DNA of 36,582 nt from a virus. The stretch lies in the IMG/VR virus record IMGVR_UViG_3300031758_000232, positions 1 to 36,582 of that record; one strand, given 5' to 3'. Positions 23,870-31,599 of the stretch are shown piece after piece (position 1 is the stretch's first letter; each line of letters begins with the position of its first letter). The notes beneath the pieces were generated by a model. That model saw only the letters and a program-made list of their open reading frames with translations, ran no database searches and was not told the DNA's origin. The position numbers and the translations under genes were made by a program.

Positions 23870-24385
23870 TCAAACAGTGTGATAGATTTGCTGCTTATAT
23901 TTTCTTAAATTCATAACAACACCTTTAGCCTCTTCAAATGTTTTAATTCTTGGTGTAATTCCAGCCACCAATCCCTTTGTCATAGCGTTGACTATTGAAA
24001 AATAAACTTGTAGGTCTTGAGTATTATACCATTCATGAATAAGATAATCATCACTTTCATTAACAACATCAGCTTCTTCGGATTTTTCCCACCATCCTGT
24101 CCATTCCATACTATAATTTTCTGGATGTATTTTAGCATTAGCAAGAAAAATTCTTAGAGCTTCTTCTGTTTCCCTATGTAACTTTAAATAGTTTTTTTCC
24201 TCTTCTTCAGTCAATTCTGAATCTTCACCAGTTAAAAGTTCATGAATATCTCCAGGAACATATGAGTTACCATAAGGTCTTTTTGGATCAATTTCTGGAG
24301 CACCAGTTTCACAGTTATTCCATCTAACATACATATTCCTCAGAAGAGTAATATGCTGCTCAGTTAATTTAAATTGATTTGTCAT
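23870..24385 (-). CDS. Conserved phage protein (RPYGNS motif), 171 aa
   Basis: The N-terminal 60 residues (LTEQHITLLRNMYVRWNNCE, GAPEIDPKRPYGNSYVPGDI) match a pattern recurring in many phages: L-x-EH-x-x-LL, W, E-x-GAP-x-IDPKRPYGNS, DI. The role of that family is unknown to me. The rest is helical and acidic. ATGA links it to the next gene. Confidence 0.6.
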   Translation of the reverse strand: MTNQFKLTEQHITLLRNMYVRWNNCETGAPEIDPKRPYGNSYVPGDIHELLTGEDSELTEEEEKNYLKLHRETEEALRIFLANAKIHPENYSMEWTGWWEKSEEADVVNESDDYLIHEWYNTQDLQVYFSIVNAMTKGLVAGITPRIKTFEEAKGVVMNLRKYKQQIYHTV

Positions 24386-24579
24386 AATAATTTTAATAGT
24401 TTGCTTTTTGGAAAGTTTGGTTTTGGAATAGGAATATCAAATTTTCTGCATATATTATAGTAGGTTTGTTGAGTTATTATGTCAGTTTTTAACTCTTCTT
24501 GAGATGCAATTTCAAGATAATAATCATAATAAATATCAATAAAATCTTTACTTGGCTGAATGTCATTAAATGATTTCAT
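24382..24579 (-). CDS. Hypothetical protein, 65 aa
   Basis: This is a short helical protein (SFNDIQPSKDFIDIYYDYYL, then TQQTYYNICRKFDIPIPKPN) with a basic proline-rich end. No family is recognised. It overlaps the next gene as ATGA. Confidence 0.45.
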   Translation of the reverse strand: MKSFNDIQPSKDFIDIYYDYYLEIASQEELKTDIITQQTYYNICRKFDIPIPKPNFPKSKLLKLL

Positions 24580-24587
24580 GGATAATT

Positions 24588-24770
24588 CTAAGCTTTTAGA
24601 GCATCATTTTGTTCTTTCTCTTTATCTTCCCATGGATCAGGACGATAATGTTGAGTAAGCTTTAAATCTTCTCCAATGATTCCGGCGTCTTGTAGAAATT
24701 TTCTACATTTTTCTGGAGTGTTATGTATTTTTAAAAACTCATCAATGTCAGTTCGGGTTAATTTATTCAT
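24588..24770 (-). CDS. Hypothetical protein, 60 aa
   Basis: The protein starts MNKLTRTDIDEFLKIHNTPE and is helical and charged, ending DPWEDKEKEQNDALKA. The family is unknown. It is coupled by ATGA to the upstream 122-residue gene. Confidence 0.45.
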   Translation of the reverse strand: MNKLTRTDIDEFLKIHNTPEKCRKFLQDAGIIGEDLKLTQHYRPDPWEDKEKEQNDALKA

Positions 24771-25135
24771 TCTATCTCTGATAAAGAAAGTTGTCCGTTA
24801 TTTTCTTCAATTTTTTTAATTCTCAACTCTTCAAGTTTCTCATCAGAAATAAAAGTTTTAAATTCGTCAAACTCATAATAATCAAAGCAACCATGTTTAT
24901 CTTGAGCAATAAACTGCATATCAGGTTTTTGTTTAATTTCATTTAGATTTAAAATAGAAATTTCCTTTGCTGTTATTTCCATTCTACTATATAAATCGTC
25001 ATATGATTCTAAATTCACAATTCGTTCTGTAGCTTTTTTAGCATCTTCTACCGAATCGGCTAAAACTAGAATATCTGCATCAGTATGCCAAGATTGTTCT
25101 ACATATATTGAAAATAATTTTAATTCATTCATCAT
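24767..25135 (-). CDS. Hypothetical protein, 122 aa
   Basis: The N-terminus (KLFSIYVEQSWHTDADILVL ADSVEDAKKAT) has the strand-helix order of small alpha/beta proteins with a VEDAxxA helix, a recurring feature of small phage regulators. The C-terminal half is helical. There are two adjacent ATG codons at the start. No precise family can be given. Confidence 0.5.
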   Translation of the reverse strand: MMNELKLFSIYVEQSWHTDADILVLADSVEDAKKATERIVNLESYDDLYSRMEITAKEISILNLNEIKQKPDMQFIAQDKHGCFDYYEFDEFKTFISDEKLEELRIKKIEENNGQLSLSEIE

Positions 25136-25187
25136 TTTTATTCTTCTCTGTTAAATATTGGCCAAGATTATATAAAATAAAGTTCAT
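25125..25187 (-). CDS. Possible 20-aa coupling micro-ORF
   Basis: An ATG overlapping the upstream stop as ATGA opens a 20-residue frame (MNFILYNLGQYLTEKNKNDE) that ends inside the next start region. It bridges a 48-base gap and could pass ribosomes from one gene to the next. It is short enough to be chance. Confidence 0.25.
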   Translation of the reverse strand: MNFILYNLGQYLTEKNKNDE

Positions 25188-25528
25188 GCTTTTTTAATTA
25201 GTGTGTTTAAGAATTTTCCAAATTCGTTGTTTAATGCACTTCCAATATAGAATTGTAGAAGCCTTTCTCCATAATTTTCCAAAGTTGAAAGTTCATCATA
25301 ATGTGATTTAAAAACTGGCTTCCATTCCATCTGATGTCTATGTAGACACTCTTTGTTGACAATAATTTTAAATTCTATGATAGGAATGAGATCAACCGAA
25401 ATTCTTTCAGATTGTTGAAATACTATGGACTTTTCATCCTCAAACATATTATATGTTGGAATAGTAACTCCATTCTGCTTGAGTGTTTCTTCTTGATCTT
25501 TATCAAGTTTAAAGGTGCTGTATAACAT
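25184..25528 (-). CDS. Hypothetical protein, 114 aa
   Basis: This is a mixed alpha/beta protein starting MLYSTFKLDKDQEETLKQNG, with ERISVDLIPIIEFKIIVNKE in the middle and a helical end. No family is recognised. It lies three bases after the NADAR gene in the same transcript, so a related role is possible but unproven. Confidence 0.5.
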   Translation of the reverse strand: MLYSTFKLDKDQEETLKQNGVTIPTYNMFEDEKSIVFQQSERISVDLIPIIEFKIIVNKECLHRHQMEWKPVFKSHYDELSTLENYGERLLQFYIGSALNNEFGKFLNTLIKKA

Positions 25529-25531
25529 TGA

Positions 25532-26050
25532 TCAATTAGGGATTTTAATAAGATCTTCTCTGAGACATGTAAGAACTTGACCAAGCCAATTGGTTCCTCT
25601 CCAGTTTTTAGGGTCTTGAATGCCTACTGCACCTTCAGCCATTCCAATTCCCCAAACAGTATCGGTTGGAGATGCCTCAACCAAATAATGATCTACAGTG
25701 TTCATAAGATATTCAAAGGCATTTTTATCTTGAGTGAACTTATAAAAACAACCTTCATAGACAATTTGACGAGCATGTGTTCGCCAAACTTGCAAATCAA
25801 AATTTTTCAATGTTCTCCCTAGTTCTTTTTGTTGTCTTGGATGTTTCTGTCTCATAATAGTTTGAGCACTTTCAAAATCATTAAATAGAAGAGCTTTTTG
25901 TTGCATCATATATTGCTCTGAGCAATTGTAAGGAATGCAAGTTCTAGTGTCAATGAATGGCGTGAATGCCCAATTAGAAAGATAGCCATAATAAAAGAAA
26001 TGATAGTTGTTAAATATCTCAAGATAATTTTGTTCTTTAAATGTAATCAT
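25532..26050 (-). CDS. NADAR-domain protein (YbiA/DUF1768 family)
   Basis: The 172-residue protein is a complete NADAR domain: FFYYGYLSNWAFTPF at 18-32, CSEQYMMQQKALLF at 43-56 with the conserved Glu45, LGRTLKNFDLQVWRTHARQI near 77-96, FTQDKNAFEYL, EASPTDTVWGIG at 125-136 and WRGTNWLGQVL. NADAR proteins act on ADP-ribose-linked substrates; some bacterial members remove ADP-ribose from guanine in DNA and pair with DarT-type toxins, and YbiA acts on riboflavin intermediates. In a phage early operon a role in reversing host ADP-ribosylation defence is attractive but inferred. Confidence 0.9.
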   Translation of the reverse strand: MITFKEQNYLEIFNNYHFFYYGYLSNWAFTPFIDTRTCIPYNCSEQYMMQQKALLFNDFESAQTIMRQKHPRQQKELGRTLKNFDLQVWRTHARQIVYEGCFYKFTQDKNAFEYLMNTVDHYLVEASPTDTVWGIGMAEGAVGIQDPKNWRGTNWLGQVLTCLREDLIKIPN

Positions 26051-26433
26051 AATTCTTGGTAATCATAATTCTTGCCATGGTAAATAATTCTATTAATAAA
26101 TCGTCCAAACATTGTCATTTGTCTGTTTGCAATTCTAGATGCCTTATGAATGGTAATGTCGTAAATATACCGATAAGTATTAAATTTACCAGAAGGTAAT
26201 ATTAACAAAGACATATAAAACCTAGAATCTTCATTTAGTATAGAACCACAAGGATAAGATAATCCTTCATTATAAGGTTCATATTTTTCACAAACTAATG
26301 TCACATAATAAGAACAAATTTTGTTTTGATTCACATCTAAAAAATCAGTTACTATACCATAAGACTTTAAATTATTAATATAATTATCTTCAACTGAGAT
26401 AATTCTTTCTTTTGTTATAAGTTTTTTAGTCAT
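26047..26433 (-). CDS. Hypothetical protein, 128 aa
   Basis: I take the ATG at 26433, which overlaps the upstream stop (ATGACTAA); an ATG nine bases earlier is possible. The protein has beta segments (YVTLVCEKYEPYNEGLSYPC) and a basic C-terminal helix (HKASRIANRQMTMFGRFINR). No family is recognised. It sits directly before the NADAR gene and overlaps it as ATGA, so the two are translated together. Confidence 0.5.
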   Translation of the reverse strand: MTKKLITKERIISVEDNYINNLKSYGIVTDFLDVNQNKICSYYVTLVCEKYEPYNEGLSYPCGSILNEDSRFYMSLLILPSGKFNTYRYIYDITIHKASRIANRQMTMFGRFINRIIYHGKNYDYQEL

Positions 26434-26614
26434 TTGCTGCATTATAAGCTTCTATTTGCTTAATACATTGCTTCCAAGTCGTACTGGAGATTGTTCGGGC
26501 AAACTTCACAAAAGTATCAGGTTTCCCATAATATTCTGAACAACTACCATCATCCCAAATACCACCAACCTTAAAGTATTCTTCTACAAGTTTTAGGATT
26601 TCTTTTTCAGTCAT
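26426..26614 (-). CDS. Hypothetical protein, 62 aa
   Basis: I choose ATG at 26614, directly after the stop of the 438-residue gene; a longer frame upstream runs antiphase over that gene. The product (MTEKEILKLVEEYFKVGGIW, then DDGSCSEYYGKPDTFVKFAR) is helical with no recognised family. Confidence 0.5.
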   Translation of the reverse strand: MTEKEILKLVEEYFKVGGIWDDGSCSEYYGKPDTFVKFARTISSTTWKQCIKQIEAYNAAND

Positions 26615-26615
26615 T

Positions 26616-27932
26616 TCATTTAATTTCAGTAGGTAATGATGTGGCGTTGAATGGGAGGTAGTGTGTATCATAATTGCCAGGCTCAGGTTTGCGGAATTTC
26701 CATTCTTTATAGATGTCAATGAAACACCAACACCTCCCATCCTTGTCACACCACCCCTCACGCTCCCAAGGATTATCGTCCACTACAACAGGAGCAGAGT
26801 GGCAATTCTTAATTAGTTCAGCAGCCTGAATTAGTATATCTGGAAGTTCAGAGCAGCATGGCATTGCTCCAATTTCTTCCATACGTTGAAGATGCCTAGC
26901 ATGATCCTCCATCCACTCAACCAACTTTACGACCTCGCCATCATCTCGTGTTGTTGGCCCATAATCATCTCCATAATCATCACATTCTTGATTGAGTGTG
27001 GCAATAGAATCAAGGGCTCTCCTACTCTCCTTTGAATATTTCTTAAGTAATTCAATAACATGAGCTAAATCCATAGGTTCCATACAGCTCATACCGAAAG
27101 ATTCAAGCCTCTCTACCTCTCTACTGAGTAATTCAACGGCCTCTTTTATCTCGTCTTTAGAAGGAGGAGCTGACAACTGCTCCATTAAAGCATCAGCAAT
27201 ATGCCAGGGTGTCCAATATCCATCTTTTTTTGGGGTAAATAGAGGTTGATTTGGTGAACCATTCCATGTAAAACTATAACGCACTAGCTTATTTTCTTCA
27301 ACTTGCTCCTTAGCCTGAGAATCTGGCCTATGGCTCCAAAGTGACAAGATAGCTCTGGCAAATGAACGATGGTTGAACAGATACTCCCGTTGACCTTGTT
27401 CTTGTACTCCAGTTTCTATCCAATGTTTACGTTCAAGATTATCAATATCCTCATCTGTTGGATCCTCATCCGGGTGGGTAGGCCTGATAAAAAGCTCATA
27501 GCGGCCATCTGGTAGCTCTGCAATGTAATCAAACTGAGCATTTTCATAACCACGAAAGTTTGATACATGTAGGATTCCTATCACTTGATCCTTATCCAGA
27601 TGAACTGAAGGCTGGCAATCCAATTGATTATTAAAATATCGCGTCCATTCTATTACAGAAACTAGAGGAACTGAACCAAAATAAGGTGTTCCATAGCGTT
27701 CTTTCCACCAAACTCGGAAACTCGTTTCAAGATCTTCATCTGTTACTACCCCATCCGCATGGTGCATCAACCGGGCGTCGGAATTTAAGTCATACAAAGC
27801 TGCTCCGGCAATAGCAATAGCGTCATGATGACTAACTCGCTCGCACCACCTATTATCCTCAGTATTTTTGCAGCATTTATCAACCCAGTCAGAAATCTCA
27901 GCAAAGGTTGGCCGGCGATTAGGTTTCATCAT
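26616..27932 (-). CDS. Large multi-domain hypothetical protein, 438 aa
   Basis: The N-terminal part (about 75-125) has a helical module (FRVWWKERYGTPYFGSVPLV ... VIEWTRYFNNQL), the middle (130-190) a beta domain, and residues 330-390 a helix-rich part with PCCSELPDILIQAAELIKNC. The C-terminus carries NPWEREGWCDKDGRCW, also found in the 166-residue protein at 14519-15019. The gene is noticeably richer in G and C than its neighbours, and its pieces resemble separate small cyanophage proteins fused together. Function unknown. It follows ACTGGCACA element A. Confidence 0.6.
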   Translation of the reverse strand: MMKPNRRPTFAEISDWVDKCCKNTEDNRWCERVSHHDAIAIAGAALYDLNSDARLMHHADGVVTDEDLETSFRVWWKERYGTPYFGSVPLVSVIEWTRYFNNQLDCQPSVHLDKDQVIGILHVSNFRGYENAQFDYIAELPDGRYELFIRPTHPDEDPTDEDIDNLERKHWIETGVQEQGQREYLFNHRSFARAILSLWSHRPDSQAKEQVEENKLVRYSFTWNGSPNQPLFTPKKDGYWTPWHIADALMEQLSAPPSKDEIKEAVELLSREVERLESFGMSCMEPMDLAHVIELLKKYSKESRRALDSIATLNQECDDYGDDYGPTTRDDGEVVKLVEWMEDHARHLQRMEEIGAMPCCSELPDILIQAAELIKNCHSAPVVVDDNPWEREGWCDKDGRCWCFIDIYKEWKFRKPEPGNYDTHYLPFNATSLPTEIK

Positions 27933-27956
27933 ATTTTATCTCTAAACTCTTATTAG

Positions 27957-28011
27957 AGTAGCACACCACTCAAACAAACTTAAAAGTGATGTGCCAGTTT
28001 TTAAAGTGACA
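27957..28011 (-). promoter_or_regulatory. ACTGGCACA element A
   Basis: On the minus strand GTCACTTTAAAAACTGGCAC is followed by an inverted repeat (GCACACCACT at 27961-27970 against AGTGATGTGC at 27985-27994) and a TTTGTT-17-TAATAA candidate promoter just before the 438-residue gene. It shares long stretches with element B at 30.05 kb. The 124-base gap around it holds no gene. Confidence 0.55.
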
Positions 28012-28055
28012 TACTTAATCTAATGTACTGTAAATTTTTCATTAATCATATTATT

Positions 28056-28910
28056 TCAATAACAAAACCTATAACTACAAGAATTATTAGGGCAATATAC
28101 GCCACCGCCATTAACAATAGTTTCAGCTTCCAATTGTGTTCCACAACTGGGGCATGGGTCAGGATACTCAACTGGTGTTTCTCCATCCACATTATCATCA
28201 CATTGCCTCATAATAATGTAAGGAGCTTCCTTTTCATTATCCTTTAAATCCAAAAATCTATGATAACCATCAATTAAGAAATATTGATTATTAATCCTCT
28301 TAACAACCCCAACTGGTAAATTTAATTCAAAATCATATGAGGCATAAGAACTATCTTTTTTAAGTCTTGAAACATATTCTCCATTTAAGCCAATTTTATC
28401 TAATGGAATTTGTTCAATAGTTATGGTATTTGTTTGAATTAAGTTATCCAACAAATAAGAATATTCTTCTGATAGGGCAAATTTAATCTTTTGAATGTCT
28501 GTTTCTTTTTCTAGCATGGTGTTAATAGAATCTAGCATCTCATCATAGTTTTCAAATTCAAATCCACTGATTTCTTCACCATAATATCCATTTGATACTT
28601 CTAAGGAATATAAATTTTTATCATATGCTTTATAAATTCTCATTAAGCGATCTGCACAATATTTTTCTATTTTTGTTAAGTTATAAGATTTTTTTCTAAT
28701 TTTATTGGATTTATCTTTATATAATTGCTCAATAACTAGATAATTTAGTGATTTATTTACTTTCTTTATTTTTAAATTAGTAATTTTTCCACACCGGCAT
28801 ATTGAATCGCATCCATATAATGAACAATCATACTCATAGTCATAATCACTATCAATCATATAAGTGTTGCCAAATCTCAATTCAAAGTTGTTGTATGTTT
28901 TGGTTTTCAT
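28056..28910 (-). CDS. ParB/sulfiredoxin-like protein with zinc ribbon, 284 aa
   Basis: The N-terminal third has a Cys cluster (C29, C34, C38, C40) and basic helices. Residues 163-235 look like a ParB/sulfiredoxin fold: TIEQIPLDKIGL, then LPVGVVKRINNQYFLIDGYHRF with the signature DGYHR at 214-218. The C-terminus is a zinc ribbon with CPSC at 253-256 and C273, C278. ParB-like domains bind CTP or ATP and can act as nucleases or kinases; the zinc parts suggest nucleic-acid binding. The exact activity cannot be told. DGYHR makes the fold call fairly good. Confidence 0.65.
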   Translation of the reverse strand: MKTKTYNNFELRFGNTYMIDSDYDYEYDCSLYGCDSICRCGKITNLKIKKVNKSLNYLVIEQLYKDKSNKIRKKSYNLTKIEKYCADRLMRIYKAYDKNLYSLEVSNGYYGEEISGFEFENYDEMLDSINTMLEKETDIQKIKFALSEEYSYLLDNLIQTNTITIEQIPLDKIGLNGEYVSRLKKDSSYASYDFELNLPVGVVKRINNQYFLIDGYHRFLDLKDNEKEAPYIIMRQCDDNVDGETPVEYPDPCPSCGTQLEAETIVNGGGVYCPNNSCSYRFCY

Positions 28911-28925
28911 AAATTTTAATAGTTT

Positions 28926-29132
28926 TTACTCATTGTTGTCTTGTAGATCAATTTCTGTAATAATATTCTTATTAACATCAATAAAAACAAGCCTCCTTCC
29001 TTTCTTTTCTTCTTGCTTGGCAATAAAGAAAAGAGCAACTCCATTTCTGATACTTTCAGTCATATTGATGCCAAATTCAGCTTTGAGGTGAATTAAAAGA
29101 GCAAAACTTCTTTTGTATTTAGGAGTCTTCAT
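28926..29132 (-). CDS. RHH-like protein, 68 aa
   Basis: The protein contains LLIHLKAEFGINMTESIRNG VALFFIAKQEEKKG, a helix-helix unit parallel to the ribbon-helix-helix proteins at 29581 and 33891 (M/L-TxAExxRRxVALYxxAK). It ends with the same beta tail (LVFIDVNKNIITEIDL against VILRAKDNERIITHI). It is probably a dimeric DNA-binding regulator; the strand before the helices is short. It overlaps the upstream gene as ATGA. Confidence 0.55.
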   Translation of the reverse strand: MKTPKYKRSFALLIHLKAEFGINMTESIRNGVALFFIAKQEEKKGRRLVFIDVNKNIITEIDLQDNNE

Positions 29133-29569
29133 TTATTCACCAACAGAGACTGAGAATTTCTTATAACAAACCAAATGCGCTTCCAGACAGGGAGTTTGGC
29201 AAAACGATCAATTCTATCAAGAAGCTCAGTTATTTCCTTTGTAAGCTCTGTTAAATCATTTCTTTTTTGGTTTAAAGCTAATTTTAAGCTTTCACATTCT
29301 TTTATAGATTCATTGAGTTGTATCTTGAATGGAGCTTCCAAAATCTCAAGAAGTTCTGGTTCCACACAGAAAAAGACATCTTTATTTTCTAGCTTTCTCT
29401 GACAAACATGATGAATTGGTAAATCAATTCTCTCAATAAAGATAGGTTCTTCACCTTTAATTGTCATAAACTGAATGTCATCACATTTGAAGAATGAAAA
29501 GGTCTTTTGATATGGATAAATTATTTGAGATTTTCTTTCAGTTATTCCGTAGATAGTAATTTCTTTCAT
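29129..29569 (-). CDS. Hypothetical coiled-coil protein, 146 aa
   Basis: The first 85 residues are beta-rich (TIYGITERKSQIIYPYQKTF ... DLPIHHVCQRKL). Residues 88-125 form a coiled coil (IKECESLKLALNQKRNDLTE), and the end (LPVWKRIWFVIRNS) is an amphipathic basic helix that could lie on a membrane. No family is recognised. It sits between two RHH genes. Confidence 0.5.
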   Translation of the reverse strand: MKEITIYGITERKSQIIYPYQKTFSFFKCDDIQFMTIKGEEPIFIERIDLPIHHVCQRKLENKDVFFCVEPELLEILEAPFKIQLNESIKECESLKLALNQKRNDLTELTKEITELLDRIDRFAKLPVWKRIWFVIRNSQSLLVNK

Positions 29570-29580
29570 ATTTTTTATGA

Positions 29581-30006
29581 TTAAATATGTGTTATTATTC
29601 TCTCATTATCCTTAGCTCTAAGAATGACTTGTTCTCCATCAGTGCTTGCTTTCTTTGCAATTTTGTAAAGAGCTATGGCACGACGGAACACTTCAGCACC
29701 GTTCATTCCGGTGTCTTTCTGTATCTCATCAAACTCTCGCGCTAGTTCTTCGCTCATTCTTATGCTGAAGCTATCAGAAGGTGTTGAGATGGCTATAGAA
29801 GGTTCAGCAAATGGTTCTAGAAAATCAATAATTTCTCTAATTTTAGCAGAGTCTAAAGTGTGATTGTCTACGATCCAGGGAAGGCCTGTTTCATTATAAT
29901 AATATAGTTCTACATATTCTTTGCCATTTTTAGTATATTTTGATGCACTAAGAGTGCAAGAATCTGTAATTTCTAGAGTTTGTTTGTTAATCTCAGTGGT
30001 TGTCAT
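29581..30006 (-). CDS. Ribbon-helix-helix regulator, 141 aa
   Basis: The C-terminal half is a ribbon-helix-helix domain: SFSIRMSEELAREFDEIQKD TGMNGAEVFRRAIALYKIAK, a CopG-like pattern frequent in cyanobacteria and their phages. The N-terminal 80 residues are a beta domain of unknown type. I choose ATG at 30006; the longer frame starts with TTG at 30036, inside the candidate promoter. It lies right after element B and could be an autoregulator of the operon; that is inference. Confidence 0.65.
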   Translation of the reverse strand: MTTTEINKQTLEITDSCTLSASKYTKNGKEYVELYYYNETGLPWIVDNHTLDSAKIREIIDFLEPFAEPSIAISTPSDSFSIRMSEELAREFDEIQKDTGMNGAEVFRRAIALYKIAKKASTDGEQVILRAKDNERIITHI

Positions 30007-30040
30007 TGAACTAATAATTGTTTTCTGAATTTTCAATAGT

Positions 30041-30094
30041 CTAACATATCACTCAAACAAAAGTAAAGTGATGTGCCAGTTCTTAAGGTGTCCT
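30041..30094 (-). promoter_or_regulatory. ACTGGCACA element B
   Basis: On the minus strand GACACCTTAAGAACTGGCAC, then ATCACTTTACTTTTGTTTGA, lies between the terminase-like gene and the RHH gene. TTTGTT-17-TATTGA is a weak sigma70-type promoter. ACATATCACT and AGTGATGTGC form an imperfect inverted repeat, as in element A. Confidence 0.55.
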
Positions 30095-30098
30095 AATT

Positions 30099-30899
30099 TT
30101 ACATATACTCTTCTTTAAAACATTCATATCCAGATAACCTAATAGTTTCCTCTCGCCACTTTCTATTTCTTTCTGGAATTTCGCGATAATGAATGTTAAT
30201 TGGAATCATTTCAGAACCATCAATATCATTCATAGCATTCCAAAACAATTCATTAAACTTAGAGTCTTTTTTCTGCGTTGAAAATATTGCTAATTTCTTA
30301 TTTGGGAACATTGATAGTGCTACAGATAGATCTTCAACAACGGTAGAACTAAAGAAAGCAAATTCGTCTAAAATTAAAAAGTCAAAAGATCTATAATCTT
30401 CAGAATCTCTCCGAGATGAGCAAAATTTAATTTTTGATCCATTTTCAAATGTTATTGAATTTGAATTAATTTCAGTAACCCAATCTTCAAAATATTTGTT
30501 AGTGTTTAAATCATCACAAAATTGCTTAGTAATATCTAATAGTCTTTTAGATTCACTGTAATTAAAACAAACAATTCCAACTTTAGATTTATCATTAAAA
30601 ATTGCATAATGAATAGCAGATATTAATGACAGGGTTGATTTTGTGGATTGTCTAGGCATTTTAAAAATTGTTTGCCTATTGCTGTTAATTGTATTTAACA
30701 CATATTTTTGATAAGGATCTAATTCAATCTTTTTACGTTTAATTGCATCATAGTTTAAAAATTTAAGACAATTAATTGCAAAAATATCTGGATGATCTTT
30801 AAATATAAAATAGTTCTTTGTTGCACCAGGATTATGTTTAATGCTAGTTCCCGTTAAGGCTTTGATGAATAATTTGACGTTTTTAAATAGACTTTTCAT
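30099..30899 (-). CDS. Terminase-like protein with ATPase domain only, 266 aa
   Basis: The protein follows the ATPase half of T4-type large terminase gp17. An adenine-binding/Q region DPYQKYVLNTI lies at 61-71, the Walker A position FKMPRQSTKSTL at 79-90, Walker B FLILDEFAFF at 174-183 and the coupling motif IFSTQKKD near 205-212. It stops at FKEEYM, where gp17 continues into the nuclease domain. Walker A lacks the usual Gly before Lys (T86-K87). It lies away from the late packaging genes, so it is probably a second, specialised copy and not the packaging motor. It may be a homing-type remnant or a new translocase. Confidence 0.75.
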   Translation of the reverse strand: MKSLFKNVKLFIKALTGTSIKHNPGATKNYFIFKDHPDIFAINCLKFLNYDAIKRKKIELDPYQKYVLNTINSNRQTIFKMPRQSTKSTLSLISAIHYAIFNDKSKVGIVCFNYSESKRLLDITKQFCDDLNTNKYFEDWVTEINSNSITFENGSKIKFCSSRRDSEDYRSFDFLILDEFAFFSSTVVEDLSVALSMFPNKKLAIFSTQKKDSKFNELFWNAMNDIDGSEMIPINIHYREIPERNRKWREETIRLSGYECFKEEYM

Positions 30900-31221
30900 T
30901 TTCGTATTTTTCTTTAAGATTTAAAAATAATTTATACTCTTTATTATTTTCAGTTTTAATTTCTTTATCAATACTATCATAGATAAAGTTATTCATTTTT
31001 TCTGATTCTATAAGTTCAACTATAACAATTTGTTCAGATAATTTTAGGCCACTTCTTTCATAATCTTTATAATCATTTAATTCCCCACCTAAGATATGAC
31101 TAGCAGCATTTAAAACTGCATCTTTTAGCTGTCTCTCTCCATCATATATATCTAAATCATCAATAGATTCTAGACCTTCACCTAAAGTGTCTATAAAGAC
31201 CATATAACGTTTTTGTTCCAT
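30883..31221 (-). CDS. Hypothetical protein, 112 aa
   Basis: The protein starts MEQKRYMVFIDTLGEGLESI, with a beta strand and acidic segments, then helical parts and a Lys/Glu-rich C-terminus. No family is recognised. Its 3' end overlaps the start of the terminase-like gene by 17 bases, so the two are translated together. Confidence 0.5.
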   Translation of the reverse strand: MEQKRYMVFIDTLGEGLESIDDLDIYDGERQLKDAVLNAASHILGGELNDYKDYERSGLKLSEQIVIVELIESEKMNNFIYDSIDKEIKTENNKEYKLFLNLKEKYENEKSI

Positions 31222-31228
31222 ATTAATT

Positions 31229-31594
31229 TTAATTTTCTTTAAATGTGGACAATTTTTCTAATTTTGTTTGCAATTCAATAACTTGTTGTTCTAAAATTTC
31301 AATTCTATCAACAACAGTTAATTCAGTTGCACCCTCTTCAGGTTCAATAAAACCAATATGATCAAGTATAAATTTAATCTGTTCATTTAATCTAGGTATT
31401 TCTAATATATTTCCCACCTTCAAAGCAAATTCACGGTTTGGTCTAAACTTTTTCTTTACGATTTCTATATCAGTTTTAATTTTCTTTAAATGTGGACAAT
31501 TCTTTGGATCTATACATGATGAATCTGAGTTCTTATTTGTTTCTATATCATCAGGTGCATAACACCATCCGCAATCCCAATAATTACATATCAT
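31229..31594 (-). CDS. Cys-rich/coiled-coil protein, 121 aa
   Basis: I choose ATG at 31594 (MICNYWDCGWCYAPDD), because short phage and cyanobacterial proteins of this type start MxCxYxxxGWCY and continue with C..PxxC (here CIDPKNCPHLK). Five Cys and a His could bind zinc. The last 30 residues (VVDRIEILEQQVIELQTKLE) are a coiled coil, suggesting oligomers. The function is unknown. Confidence 0.55.
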   Translation of the reverse strand: MICNYWDCGWCYAPDDIETNKNSDSSCIDPKNCPHLKKIKTDIEIVKKKFRPNREFALKVGNILEIPRLNEQIKFILDHIGFIEPEEGATELTVVDRIEILEQQVIELQTKLEKLSTFKEN

Positions 31595-31599
31595 AGCTT

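Noticed and set aside
27987-27998. TGGCAC resembling a sigma54 -24 box
   Set aside because: The -12 element TTGC is missing at the right distance in all four copies, and cyanobacteria are not known to use sigma54.
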